Of a stretch of DNA of 64,000 nt, positions 26,816 through 34,009 are shown one piece after another. The stretch covers positions 166,296 to 230,295 of the forward strand of contig CAJWBQ010000002.1 of NCBI GenBank assembly GCA_913020115.1, written 5' to 3'. The notes below the pieces were generated by a model, which worked only from the letters and a program-made list of their open reading frames with translations, was not told where the DNA came from and did not search any database. Each line of letters starts with the position of its first letter. The first letter of the stretch is position 1. The position numbers and the translations under genes were made by a program. Origin of the DNA: an uncultured Cellvibrionales bacterium. Lineage in GTDB: Bacteria > Pseudomonadota > Gammaproteobacteria > Pseudomonadales > Cellvibrionaceae.

Positions 26816-27478
26816 CTAGCCTACCGCCTCCGCAAACAAACTCAATACATTTGTGTGTGGCAATTGCTTCAAAAGCGCCAAATCTTCTGGCTCATCAATA
26901 TCTGAAAGTGTCGGCAAAATATCTAACTCTATGCCCAGAGCTTCAAACTGATGAGACGTTTGTTGAAATACTTTATCCGTTCCCCAATCGATATCTTTAA
27001 ACATGGACGGGTGATATCGTGTTAAACCCAAGAGCACGTAACCACCATCATTCGCAGGCCCAATAACCGCCTCATTACCAGCCTCCAATGATAGCAAAGC
27101 CTTGCGTAAATAAGCTTCATCAATAAACGGACAATCACTGCCTACCAAGATTAGGCCTTTGCATGAGGATAAACTGCTCTGCACTGCAAACGCCATTTTA
27201 ACTCCGAGGTCACCTGCCACTTGCTGCTCTAACTGGCAAGCTGACTGGGCCACTAAACCTCTGAAAAAAAGATGGTCTAGATTAGAATCTACCCAGAGTT
27301 CGTGCGGACACGCCTGCGCTCGTGCAATCATATCCACGGTGTGCTGCGTGAGTATGCGATGCAAATCCACACTTGCCCGCAAGCTCAAAGCCGGCTGCAT
27401 ACGGGTTTTTACATGACCCAATAAAGGCGCCTTGGCAAACTGTACTATTTTATAGTTTGGGAATGCGTATTCAATCAT
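26816..27478 (-). CDS. TIGR04282/DUF2064-type glycosyltransferase, arsenosugar cluster
   Basis: This protein resembles the small nucleotide-sugar transferase family (DUF2064, TIGR04282) found with arsenosugar genes. Motifs include IVQFAKAPLLGHVKTRM near the N-terminus, LILVGSDCPFID, AVIGPANDGGYVLLGL and a late DIDEPEDL, all typical. I chose the ATG at 27478 (220 aa); the frame is open to 27556 but the extra 26 residues are not family-like. With this start it overlaps the end of the upstream glycosyltransferase by 8 bases, suggesting coupling. The reaction is unknown; 'arsenosugar' comes from known gene clustering. Confidence 0.82.
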   Translation of the reverse strand: MIEYAFPNYKIVQFAKAPLLGHVKTRMQPALSLRASVDLHRILTQHTVDMIARAQACPHELWVDSNLDHLFFRGLVAQSACQLEQQVAGDLGVKMAFAVQSSLSSCKGLILVGSDCPFIDEAYLRKALLSLEAGNEAVIGPANDGGYVLLGLTRYHPSMFKDIDWGTDKVFQQTSHQFEALGIELDILPTLSDIDEPEDLALLKQLPHTNVLSLFAEAVG

Positions 27479-28169
27479 GGCTCGAGCTCTCGCGCTTGTA
27501 GCCAGGATAGTAGCGTTTCGCCAGTTGATGGGGGTCGCGCCCCATAAAATAGGCAAGACGCAGACGCCACATCAACACGATCGTTTTAACAATGCCATGA
27601 CTTTCCCAGCGTCGACTGGAGGTGAGGACCTGCTGAGTTTCAACTTGAGGAGGTGAAATCGCCCGTAACTTTTTACACAGAGCAACATCCTCCATCAATG
27701 GTAGGTTTGGAAAACCTTTCACTTCAGCAAAAAGTTTACGAGAAATAAATAGGCATTGATCTCCGGTAGCCACTCGAGTGAGGCGTGAGCGAATATTCAT
27801 GCCCCGCTCTACGCAGCGCAGCAGCAAGTGAGTTCCCGAAAGCTTGACTGGGAAAAACCCCCAAAGTGATCCTCTCTGCCGCCAAGCATCCACCACAGAG
27901 GGCATCGATATTGGCAGCTTGGTATCGGCATGAAGAAATAGCAGATAGTCACCGCTTGCCTCTTGAGCACCCACATTCATTTGCTGAGCCCGGCCAGGGG
28001 AGGTGCGAACAAGTTTGTCGGCGAGAGGTCTGGCGAGCGCAAGCGTTTTGTCCTTACTACCTCCATCTACCACAATGATTTCAAGCCACGAACGCCAAGT
28101 CTGTAGGTTTAAGAGGTTATTTTCTATGCTAGCAGCCTCATTGAGTACCGGAATAACAACACTCAACAT
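27471..28169 (-). CDS. TIGR04283-type family 2 glycosyltransferase, arsenosugar cluster
   Basis: This is a family 2 (GT-A) glycosyltransferase. The N-terminus (LSVVIPVLNEAASIENNL) is the classic GT2 start, followed by EIIVVDGGSKDKTLALA and the LLFLHADTKLP metal-binding DxD-like segment, which points to TIGR04283. Length is 232 aa, normal. It sits between arsS (1-base gap) and a TIGR04282-type gene (8-base overlap), the recurrent trio. Its sugar donor and acceptor cannot be read from sequence. Confidence 0.82.
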   Translation of the reverse strand: MLSVVIPVLNEAASIENNLLNLQTWRSWLEIIVVDGGSKDKTLALARPLADKLVRTSPGRAQQMNVGAQEASGDYLLFLHADTKLPISMPSVVDAWRQRGSLWGFFPVKLSGTHLLLRCVERGMNIRSRLTRVATGDQCLFISRKLFAEVKGFPNLPLMEDVALCKKLRAISPPQVETQQVLTSSRRWESHGIVKTIVLMWRLRLAYFMGRDPHQLAKRYYPGYKRESSSHD

Positions 28170-28170
28170 C

Positions 28171-29154
28171 TCAGTTTAAGGCGCCGCTGCAACTGCTACC
28201 TTGCCCTGCAGTGCAGCCGTAACAATGCTCTCCTACAACAATACTCTCGCCACTAAAGTTTTTCCCCAACAACTCAGTAAGGTGCACTTTAGCTTTATCG
28301 CTCGCCACTAAACCGGGCTCAGATGCCGGCATTAATGGCATATCTAACATTTGGTTGAAATCACAGTCGTAGACATAACCCTGCCAGTCAACACTGATTA
28401 AATTTCTGCACATTACCGTGGCTAGATTGTCTGGCGCGTAGTTATCTTTTAGAAGCTTCATATATTCGTCGTAAGTACCCTTAGAAAGGAGCATGCTGCC
28501 AAAACGACTAATGGGCATATTGGTGATTGTGAGTAATTGATTAAACACAATATCGTGCTGGTCTTTTAAGCTGCGCTGGTAGTCAGCCTGCAAGGCATCT
28601 TGGGGGGGCGGTAAAAAGCTGCCATTAGGGTTATAGACCAAACATAGGGGCAAATTAGCTTGTGTGCCGTAACCTAAAGCGTTGAGTTTTTTCAGTGCAT
28701 CAATGGAATCTTGAAAAACCCCCTTACCGCGCTGTTCATTAACATTTTGCTCTGTGTAACAAGGCAGTGAAGCGCTCACGACCACCTGATGTTCCGCCAG
28801 AAATTCAGCTAGGTCCTCATAACCCGGCTCTTGTAGAATGGTTAGGTTACAGCGGTCTATAACCGTGCAGCCGCGCTGTCGCGCCTCTTCCACCAAATAG
28901 CGAAAATGGGGGTTCATTTCCGGCGCCCCACCCGTCAGGTCTAATGTATGTATTTTATGCTGCTCAATGAAGGCCAATACAGTGTCGATGCCTTCGCGAT
29001 CCATTAACTCAGTTCGCCGAGGGCCCGCATTAACATGGCAGTGAGTACAGCTGAGGTTGCATAGATAACCCAAGTTTACTTGCAAAGTATCAAGCGTACC
29101 GCGCTTTAAAGCCGGAAAGTCAGTATCTAGCAAAAGCGGGCGTGTATCGAGCAT
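28171..29154 (-). CDS. arsS: Arsenosugar biosynthesis radical SAM protein ArsS
   Basis: ArsS is a radical SAM enzyme thought to attach the 5'-deoxyadenosyl group of SAM to methylated arsenic during arsenosugar formation. The 327-aa product has the CxxxCxxC cluster motif as CNLSCTHC (about residues 32-39), LDLTGGAPEMNPHF, and a C-terminal Cys-rich tail (EHCYGCTAGQGSSCSGA) typical of the family. Some relatives are selenoproteins; here every site reads as Cys and there is no in-frame TGA. No ArsM methyltransferase lies next to it. Confidence 0.85.
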   Translation of the reverse strand: MLDTRPLLLDTDFPALKRGTLDTLQVNLGYLCNLSCTHCHVNAGPRRTELMDREGIDTVLAFIEQHKIHTLDLTGGAPEMNPHFRYLVEEARQRGCTVIDRCNLTILQEPGYEDLAEFLAEHQVVVSASLPCYTEQNVNEQRGKGVFQDSIDALKKLNALGYGTQANLPLCLVYNPNGSFLPPPQDALQADYQRSLKDQHDIVFNQLLTITNMPISRFGSMLLSKGTYDEYMKLLKDNYAPDNLATVMCRNLISVDWQGYVYDCDFNQMLDMPLMPASEPGLVASDKAKVHLTELLGKNFSGESIVVGEHCYGCTAGQGSSCSGALN

Positions 29155-29308
29155 AAAGTATCCTGTAAGGGGCTATTAATGACATTGAAAGCGGCCACTT
29201 TAACGACTTGCCCACAGTATGACCAGCCAGAGCCAATAAAGTTTTGACCACTTGGCCTAGACGCGAATATGATAGCGGAGTAAAGCCGCGTAATTGAGAC
29301 GAGAGTGT

Positions 29309-30013
29309 ATGACGCAAGACACAAAACAGGAAGTTAAACCGCGACCAATCTGTTCTGCAGGTGAAATTGATTGTCCGGTGATTGACGAAGTTCTTGAGCT
29401 TCGCTCCGACAACGAGAAGCTTCGCACGCTGGTGCGTACAGACACTCTGACAGGCTTATTTAACTTCAGGCATTTTATTGGCGCACTCGAACAAGAGATG
29501 GAGCGAAGCCGACGCAATCTACTACCCACGGGCCTCGTATTTGTTGATCTCGATTTTTTCAAGAAAGTAAATGACACCTGGGGGCACGAAGTGGGCAATG
29601 CCGCCCTCATTCAAACCGCCGAGTTGATGTTCGCCTTTACCCGCAAGATTGATATCCCCTGCCGTTACGGCGGCGAGGAGTTTGCCATCATTCTTCCCTC
29701 AACCGACCTCGCGACAAGCATTCAGGTGGCCGAGCGGCTGCGTGAGGCGATTGAAGCTAAAGCTCTCATTAATGGCGAGCACAACATTAAACTCACCGCC
29801 AGCCTAGGCGTTGATATCTACAAGGGGTATGAGGGGGAATCACCCCAGGAGTTCATCAAACGGGCCGATAGCTATCTCTACCAAGCTAAACAAGAAGGCC
29901 GCAATCGAGTCTGCGCTGCACACAGTGAAAACACTGAGACACTTACTCAAGTAAGCCACGAAGAAAAAGACGCACTGTTCGGACTATTTGGCGAACCGGC
30001 GGACGATAATTGA
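29309..30013 (+). CDS. Diguanylate cyclase (GGDEF domain)
   Basis: The enzyme makes c-di-GMP from two GTP. The 234-aa soluble protein has a short N-terminal part (about 40 residues) and one GGDEF domain with an intact GGEEF active site (RYGGEEFAII). The RxxD inhibitory site is present as RKID, five residues before GGEEF, so product inhibition is expected. TDTLTGLFNFRHF marks the start of the domain. A TTG at 29294 would add five residues, but ATG at 29309 is more likely. It is divergent from arsS. The last ~30 residues are acidic and of unknown role. Its target may be one of the two PilZ proteins in this window, but that is a guess. Confidence 0.92.
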   Translation: MTQDTKQEVKPRPICSAGEIDCPVIDEVLELRSDNEKLRTLVRTDTLTGLFNFRHFIGALEQEMERSRRNLLPTGLVFVDLDFFKKVNDTWGHEVGNAALIQTAELMFAFTRKIDIPCRYGGEEFAIILPSTDLATSIQVAERLREAIEAKALINGEHNIKLTASLGVDIYKGYEGESPQEFIKRADSYLYQAKQEGRNRVCAAHSENTETLTQVSHEEKDALFGLFGEPADDN

Positions 30014-30125
30014 TCAAAACTGAAGAAGTAAAGGTGCGAAATTCCGCCAAGGTTTAAAAAATCTCAGATATATACTCCGAATACCTCCCGCAAAATCAAT
30101 TGTATTGTTATACTTCGCCGCCTGT

Positions 30126-30202
30126 GTCCCCGTAGCTCAGCTGGATAGAGCATTCGCCTCCTAAGCGAAGGGTCGGACGTTCGAATCGTCTCGGGGACGC
30201 CA
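30126..30202 (+). tRNA. tRNA-Arg (anticodon CCU)
   Basis: The 77-base sequence folds into a complete cloverleaf: acceptor stem GTCCCCG/CGGGGAC, D stem GCTC/GAGC, anticodon stem TTCGC/GCGAA with loop CTCCTAA (anticodon CCT, reading AGG), T arm with TTCGAAT, and an encoded CCA end. All stems pair, with one mismatch or G-T in the T stem. Confidence 0.97.
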
Positions 30203-30230
30203 TTATATTCTCTATAGCCCTTATAAATAA

Positions 30231-30261
30231 AAAAGCACCAAGCGGCTGGCAAGGTGCTTTT
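30231..30261. terminator. Terminator between tRNA-Arg and nitronate monooxygenase genes
   Basis: AAAAGCACC (30231-30239) and GGTGCTTTT (30253-30261) form a perfect 9-bp stem. On the minus strand it is followed by a strong T-rich tract, so it mainly ends the minus-strand gene; it could also end the tRNA transcript. Confidence 0.8.
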
Positions 30262-30288
30262 AAAGGACTATCAACTGCTCAGCGGTAA

Positions 30289-31257
30289 CTATGACATCAT
30301 AGACGCTAGGCGCTCGCTAATAATCTCTTTGGCTTCCGACATGATATCGCCCACTAACTCTTCGCAAGTAGGGATATCATCAACCAGACCACCACACATA
30401 CCGAACGTCAGCATCCCAGCATCCACATCACCGGTTGTCCATGCTACATCTTGCATTTTCCCCGAGACAAGGCCATGCACTTGTGAAAAATCGCCACCCT
30501 CTTTTTCAATAGCCGCCACTTCGATTGCGACGCTATTTTTATAAACGCGCGCCGTGTTTTTGTAGCTACGGAAAATCAATGCCGTCTGCGTTTCGTCCAT
30601 TTCAACAATGGCTTTCTTAACATTTTCATGAATTGGGGCTTCTTGCGTCGCTAAAAAGCGCGTTCCCATATTAATACCGTCGGCGCCCAAGGCCAGAGCT
30701 GCCGCCAGACCGCGACCATCCGCAATCCCTCCTGAGGCCACAATAGGAATAGACAGTTTCTTGGCAGCCGCGGGGATCAGAACCAAACCCGGAACGTCTT
30801 CTTCTCCAGGGTGCCCTGCACATTCAAAACCGTCAATACTAACCGCTGCAACACCCAAGCGCTCCGCTTTCAAGGCATGGCGAACCGCCACACACTTGTG
30901 GATTACTTTGATTCCGTGGGCATTGAACCTTTCCATAAACGGTTCTGGGCTACGACCAGCGGTCTCAACAATTTTAACGCCGCTCTTACAAATTACATCC
31001 ACGTAATCGTCATAATTAATTTCTGATGCAACCACTCCCACGGTCAGATTTACCGCAAAAGGCTTATCAGTCAGCGATTGGCATTTCTCAATCTCGGCTT
31101 TGAGCAGCTCGGGGGTCGGCTGAGTCAACGCAGTCATTGTGCCCAGAGCTCCTGTATTTGATACCGCTGCCGCCAGTTCCGCGGTGCCCACGCGCATCAT
31201 ACCGCCACAGATAATGGGTTTCTCAATGCCAAGTAATTCTGTCAGTCTGGTTTTCAT
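30289..31257 (-). CDS. Nitronate monooxygenase family flavoenzyme
   Basis: The product (322 aa) is a TIM-barrel FMN enzyme of the nitronate monooxygenase / 2-nitropropane dioxygenase family, which oxidises nitronates to carbonyl compounds and nitrite. Family marks are ICGGMMRVGTAELAAAVSNTG near the N-terminus, IDGFECAGHPGEEDV with the His thought to act as base, VASGGIADGRGLAAALALGADGINMGTRF (key part GGIADGRGLAAALALGA) for phosphate binding. Members of this family are often annotated loosely, so the substrate is uncertain. It stands alone, ending at a strong terminator, and the gap to the next gene (convergent in orientation of travel, 116 bases upstream) shows no distinct operator. Confidence 0.85.
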   Translation of the reverse strand: MKTRLTELLGIEKPIICGGMMRVGTAELAAAVSNTGALGTMTALTQPTPELLKAEIEKCQSLTDKPFAVNLTVGVVASEINYDDYVDVICKSGVKIVETAGRSPEPFMERFNAHGIKVIHKCVAVRHALKAERLGVAAVSIDGFECAGHPGEEDVPGLVLIPAAAKKLSIPIVASGGIADGRGLAAALALGADGINMGTRFLATQEAPIHENVKKAIVEMDETQTALIFRSYKNTARVYKNSVAIEVAAIEKEGGDFSQVHGLVSGKMQDVAWTTGDVDAGMLTFGMCGGLVDDIPTCEELVGDIMSEAKEIISERLASMMS

Positions 31258-31373
31258 GTATCTGGGTCCTGTTTGCCAAAAATGTCAGGTGCTTTGCACC
31301 TAGTGCGAATAGGGGTAAACCCTAGGTGACCCGTAATATATGCTTGCCAGATTTATATGTCCACAAGAAAAAA

Positions 31374-32426
31374 TCAGTCTTTAGTATCCATGGCGATTGG
31401 GTTTCGCTTAAAGGTTTCCCTGTATTCAACCGGCGAGTATCCCGTCACTCGCTTAAATGCTCGCCTAAATACTCGGTCATCTAAGTAACCCAAGCCGTTG
31501 CTAATCTCACTGATTGATTGATTGCTAAAAATTAAAGTTTCACTAGCCTGATTAAGTTTAACCAAACGTATAAAATTCATGGCCGACTCTCCTGTCGCCG
31601 ACTTTATTCTACGAGTGATTGTTCGCTCTGCAATATTCATAAGCGATGATAAATTCGCCAAGGTCAATTCATACGCGGGTGTTTGCTCCACCCAATAATG
31701 AATCTTCTTCATCAGGGCATCATTGAGAAGTAAAATATCCACCTTATGAAAGGGGTGCTGGACCGTCTCTGGCCTAGGAAGTAAGACAATTTTGGTCACG
31801 TCTCGAAGAATTTTTTCGCCGCAATGTTTTTCTATTAGATGCATGGCAATGGGTAAGTGACCATTAACCCCGGAGGCTGTTATGTAGTTTTCACCCCTTA
31901 TAAACGTCTTATTGAAATTCCACGCCACCCCGGCAAAGGTATTCTGGTAGAAGTCAGCTAACCACCATGTAGACGTTGCTTTTTGTTTGTTCAGTCTGCC
32001 AATGTGCGCCAGAAAGCACACGGAGGAGCAGTACGCGTACATTTCAACACGAGGGCCTAGTGCTCTAAGTGAGTCTAATAACACTGAGTTTGAGCCCATA
32101 GCCTCTTGTAGCTCTTTCGCAGAGCTGATCCACATACCAGGCAAAAGAACAGCATCCAGATCCAGATCACTGACCTGGTAATGAGGTTGAATCTCCATCT
32201 CTTGACGAAATATTGCTGGTGAAAGCTCTGAGGGTGTCCCTACCGAATTTTGCTCTCCAACCCAATACGTCTCAAAGACTGGCTTCCCTGAAACCCGATT
32301 GGCGACCTCCAAAAGCTCCGCAAACGAAAAAAGACCAGAAGCCATGCAGCCAGAATAAAGAGTAAGACCTATTTTCATATCAGCACCAATGGCTATTTTT
32401 GTATGCATATTGTCAATATTGGTCAT
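31374..32426 (-). CDS. GlxA-type AraC family regulator with DJ-1/PfpI domain
   Basis: The 350-aa product has an N-terminal DJ-1/PfpI (class I amidotransferase-like) domain (residues ~17-190, KIGLTLYSGCMASG, DLDAVLLPGMW, YCSSVCFLAHIGRL) and a C-terminal AraC DNA-binding domain with two helix-turn-helix units (SLMNIAERTITRRIKSATG and YLDDRVFRRAFKRVTGYSPVEYR). This is the GlxA-like layout. The Cys in YCSSVCF fits the nucleophile elbow region but activity is doubtful in such regulators. An inner ATG (32378, starting MKIGLTLYSG) fits the domain start better than the 32426 ATG; neither has a clear ribosome binding site. Targets are unknown; the gene diverges from the hypothetical gene at 32527. Confidence 0.85.
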   Translation of the reverse strand: MTNIDNMHTKIAIGADMKIGLTLYSGCMASGLFSFAELLEVANRVSGKPVFETYWVGEQNSVGTPSELSPAIFRQEMEIQPHYQVSDLDLDAVLLPGMWISSAKELQEAMGSNSVLLDSLRALGPRVEMYAYCSSVCFLAHIGRLNKQKATSTWWLADFYQNTFAGVAWNFNKTFIRGENYITASGVNGHLPIAMHLIEKHCGEKILRDVTKIVLLPRPETVQHPFHKVDILLLNDALMKKIHYWVEQTPAYELTLANLSSLMNIAERTITRRIKSATGESAMNFIRLVKLNQASETLIFSNQSISEISNGLGYLDDRVFRRAFKRVTGYSPVEYRETFKRNPIAMDTKD

Positions 32427-32526
32427 TATTAGCCAGACTGGTCGACCTTACAATAGGGCTAGATGATTCAATAGAATCATCTTACTAGTGAGATAGCCTT
32501 AAATAATTGCTTAGGAGTGAGAAACT

Positions 32527-32982
32527 GTGGAACGATCCAAAGAAGCAAGGCGTTTTGACGGGGTGTTGAAGTTCGTTGGACCTATAGCTCGGCAACCTGT
32601 GTTAGCACCTGTTACAAAAATGCTGATGTTTGCCTTAGCTAAATTGACAATTGCATCAAGGAAAGCAGAAGAAAAAGCGTCTGTGCAGGATCTCACCAAA
32701 GAATGGCTGAGAATGTTTCCACGAGAAACTTGCTCGATCGAAAAGATTGAAGGCGATACGGGCTATGGTTTAGTCCATGCGAACTGCCCGCTTATCGGCA
32801 CCGGAGATGTCGCGGCCTGCTACAAGATGATGGAATACGACCGAGTACTGATGAAAAAAATTGGTGGCCAGCTGACGGTTATCGAAAGCCGAGCGAATTC
32901 AGAGCATACAAATGCCTGCCGAGTGGCCATTCGAAAAAATGACGACAATCGTACCGACCTCATACCCGCTCATATCATTTAG
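32527..32982 (+). CDS. Hypothetical protein, 151 aa
   Basis: I do not recognise this family with certainty. The start is a GTG with a very good AGGAG ten bases upstream, which supports a real gene. The product is mixed helical/strand with a basic N-terminal third (KMLMFALAKLTIASRKAEEK). Its C-terminal half has three spaced Cys residues and a pattern 'VHANCPLIGTGDVAACYKMM... VIESRANSEHTNACRVAIR' that recalls small ligand- or metal-binding domains such as those of the aminothiazoline-carboxylate hydrolase or V4R type; this is a weak resemblance. It is divergent from the GlxA-type regulator and so may be its target. Confidence 0.7.
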   Translation: MERSKEARRFDGVLKFVGPIARQPVLAPVTKMLMFALAKLTIASRKAEEKASVQDLTKEWLRMFPRETCSIEKIEGDTGYGLVHANCPLIGTGDVAACYKMMEYDRVLMKKIGGQLTVIESRANSEHTNACRVAIRKNDDNRTDLIPAHII

Positions 32983-33083
32983 CCCTAGAAACAACTCTGA
33001 AATATGGAAGCTACAAAGCCCATGTGCTTATTGCCGAATATGATGAAAGTGGAATTTGGTGCTGGTTTATCGATATACTCTAA
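32943..33083 (+). pseudogene. Possible 3' remnant of an unknown gene
   Basis: A stretch open after a TGA at 32940 reads a protein-like sequence (LETTLKYGSYKAHVLIAEYD, then ESGIWCWFIDIL) to a stop at 33081-33083, with no ATG, GTG or TTG start. The mix of residues is more like true protein than random reading, so it may be the tail of a decayed gene. It overlaps the end of the hypothetical gene. The evidence is thin. Confidence 0.3.
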
Positions 33084-33159
33084 GAGCAATAGATCGTTCG
33101 CCTCAAACATCGCCGCTCAATGGACCCTTTGAGAAACCAACAAGTCTGATATCTACACC

Positions 33160-33297
33160 GTGAAAAATACGACTCCAAACCTGCTCAAACGAATTGTTAG
33201 TGGCAGCATTGTGATCGTTTTACTGGGCCTACTGCTAGCGTGGAGAAAAGCCGCCGCATATGAATTTAATTCTATTATTCGAAGAAGATTTTATTGA
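33160..33297 (+). CDS. Small membrane protein candidate, 45 aa
   Basis: From a GTG at 33160 a 45-residue product can be read with a basic start (KNTTPNLLKR), one strongly hydrophobic segment (IVSGSIVIVLLGLLLAW) and a basic end (RRRF). This is the build of a single-pass membrane peptide. It overlaps the start of rsmE by 38 bases in another frame. No good ribosome binding site is visible. It may be real, or a leftover of a gene lost before rsmE. Confidence 0.35.
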   Translation: MKNTTPNLLKRIVSGSIVIVLLGLLLAWRKAAAYEFNSIIRRRFY

Positions 33298-33967
33298 TGA
33301 TCAGCGCGTTCGTTTATGCGCAAGACGCCGAGAACACGTGCAAAATGTTCATCGAGCAAAGCTAGGAGATACCCTGAGCGTGGGTTTACTGAACGGTGCC
33401 ATGGGTACTGGTGAGGTTATAGTCAATGAAAACGAAACTTTAGAACTGAAGGTGGACTTACAACAATCACCACCACCTGCGCTACCGCTTACACTACTGT
33501 TAGCGCTGCCTCGACCGAAGATGTTAAAACGTATCCTGCAAACCGTGACGGCAATGGGCGTTAAAAAGCTAGTGCTGCTCAACAGCTACCGCGTTGAAAA
33601 AAGTTACTGGCAAACACCGATATTACAAGCGGAGCAACTTCATCATCAGCTGGTGCTCGGTTTGGAACAAGCAAAGGACACACAGCTGCCTGAAGTCATT
33701 TTGCGCAAACGTTTTAAACCCTTTATAGAAGACGAACTGCCCGCACTTGTGGGCGATAGTCGGGCCCTGGTGGCCCACCCACATACAAATAATGCCTGCC
33801 CCAGACACATCAACACCGCAACTACCCTAGCCATCGGCCCTGAGGGCGGCTTTATTGAATACGAAATAGATAAATTGGCTGAACTAGGATTTGAAACGGT
33901 GCACCTGGGACCCAGGATATTGCGGGTAGAAAACGCCGTTCCAGCCATTCTCGGGCGCTTGTTTTGA
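33260..33967 (+). CDS. rsmE: 16S rRNA m3U1498 methyltransferase RsmE
   Basis: RsmE methylates U1498 of 16S rRNA in the 30S subunit using SAM. The 235-aa product has an N-terminal PUA-like part with RLCARRREHVQNVHRAKLGD and a C-terminal SPOUT methyltransferase core. That core shows LALPRPKMLKRILQTVTAMGVKKL, then IGPEGGFIEYEID and LGPRILRVENAVPAIL, the last forming the knot. Length is near the normal 240-245. The start at MNLILLFEEDF matches the family, with GGAG about 14 bases upstream. It converges on the GGDEF-EAL gene with a 42-base gap. Confidence 0.94.
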   Translation: MNLILLFEEDFIDDQRVRLCARRREHVQNVHRAKLGDTLSVGLLNGAMGTGEVIVNENETLELKVDLQQSPPPALPLTLLLALPRPKMLKRILQTVTAMGVKKLVLLNSYRVEKSYWQTPILQAEQLHHQLVLGLEQAKDTQLPEVILRKRFKPFIEDELPALVGDSRALVAHPHTNNACPRHINTATTLAIGPEGGFIEYEIDKLAELGFETVHLGPRILRVENAVPAILGRLF

Positions 33968-34009
33968 ATAAAGCTAACTTGAGAACTCTACCGGGAACTC
34001 CACGAAAAC

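Noticed and set aside
28171..29154. ArsS as a selenoprotein
   Set aside because: All expected positions are Cys codons and no in-frame TGA occurs before the normal end.
30126..30261. tRNA-Arg as an integration site
   Set aside because: No integrase and no repeated copy of the tRNA 3' end were seen nearby; it is followed by a normal terminator.
33004..33132. 42-aa plus-strand ORF
   Set aside because: It overlaps the remnant in another frame, has no ribosome binding site and no hydrophobic or conserved pattern.
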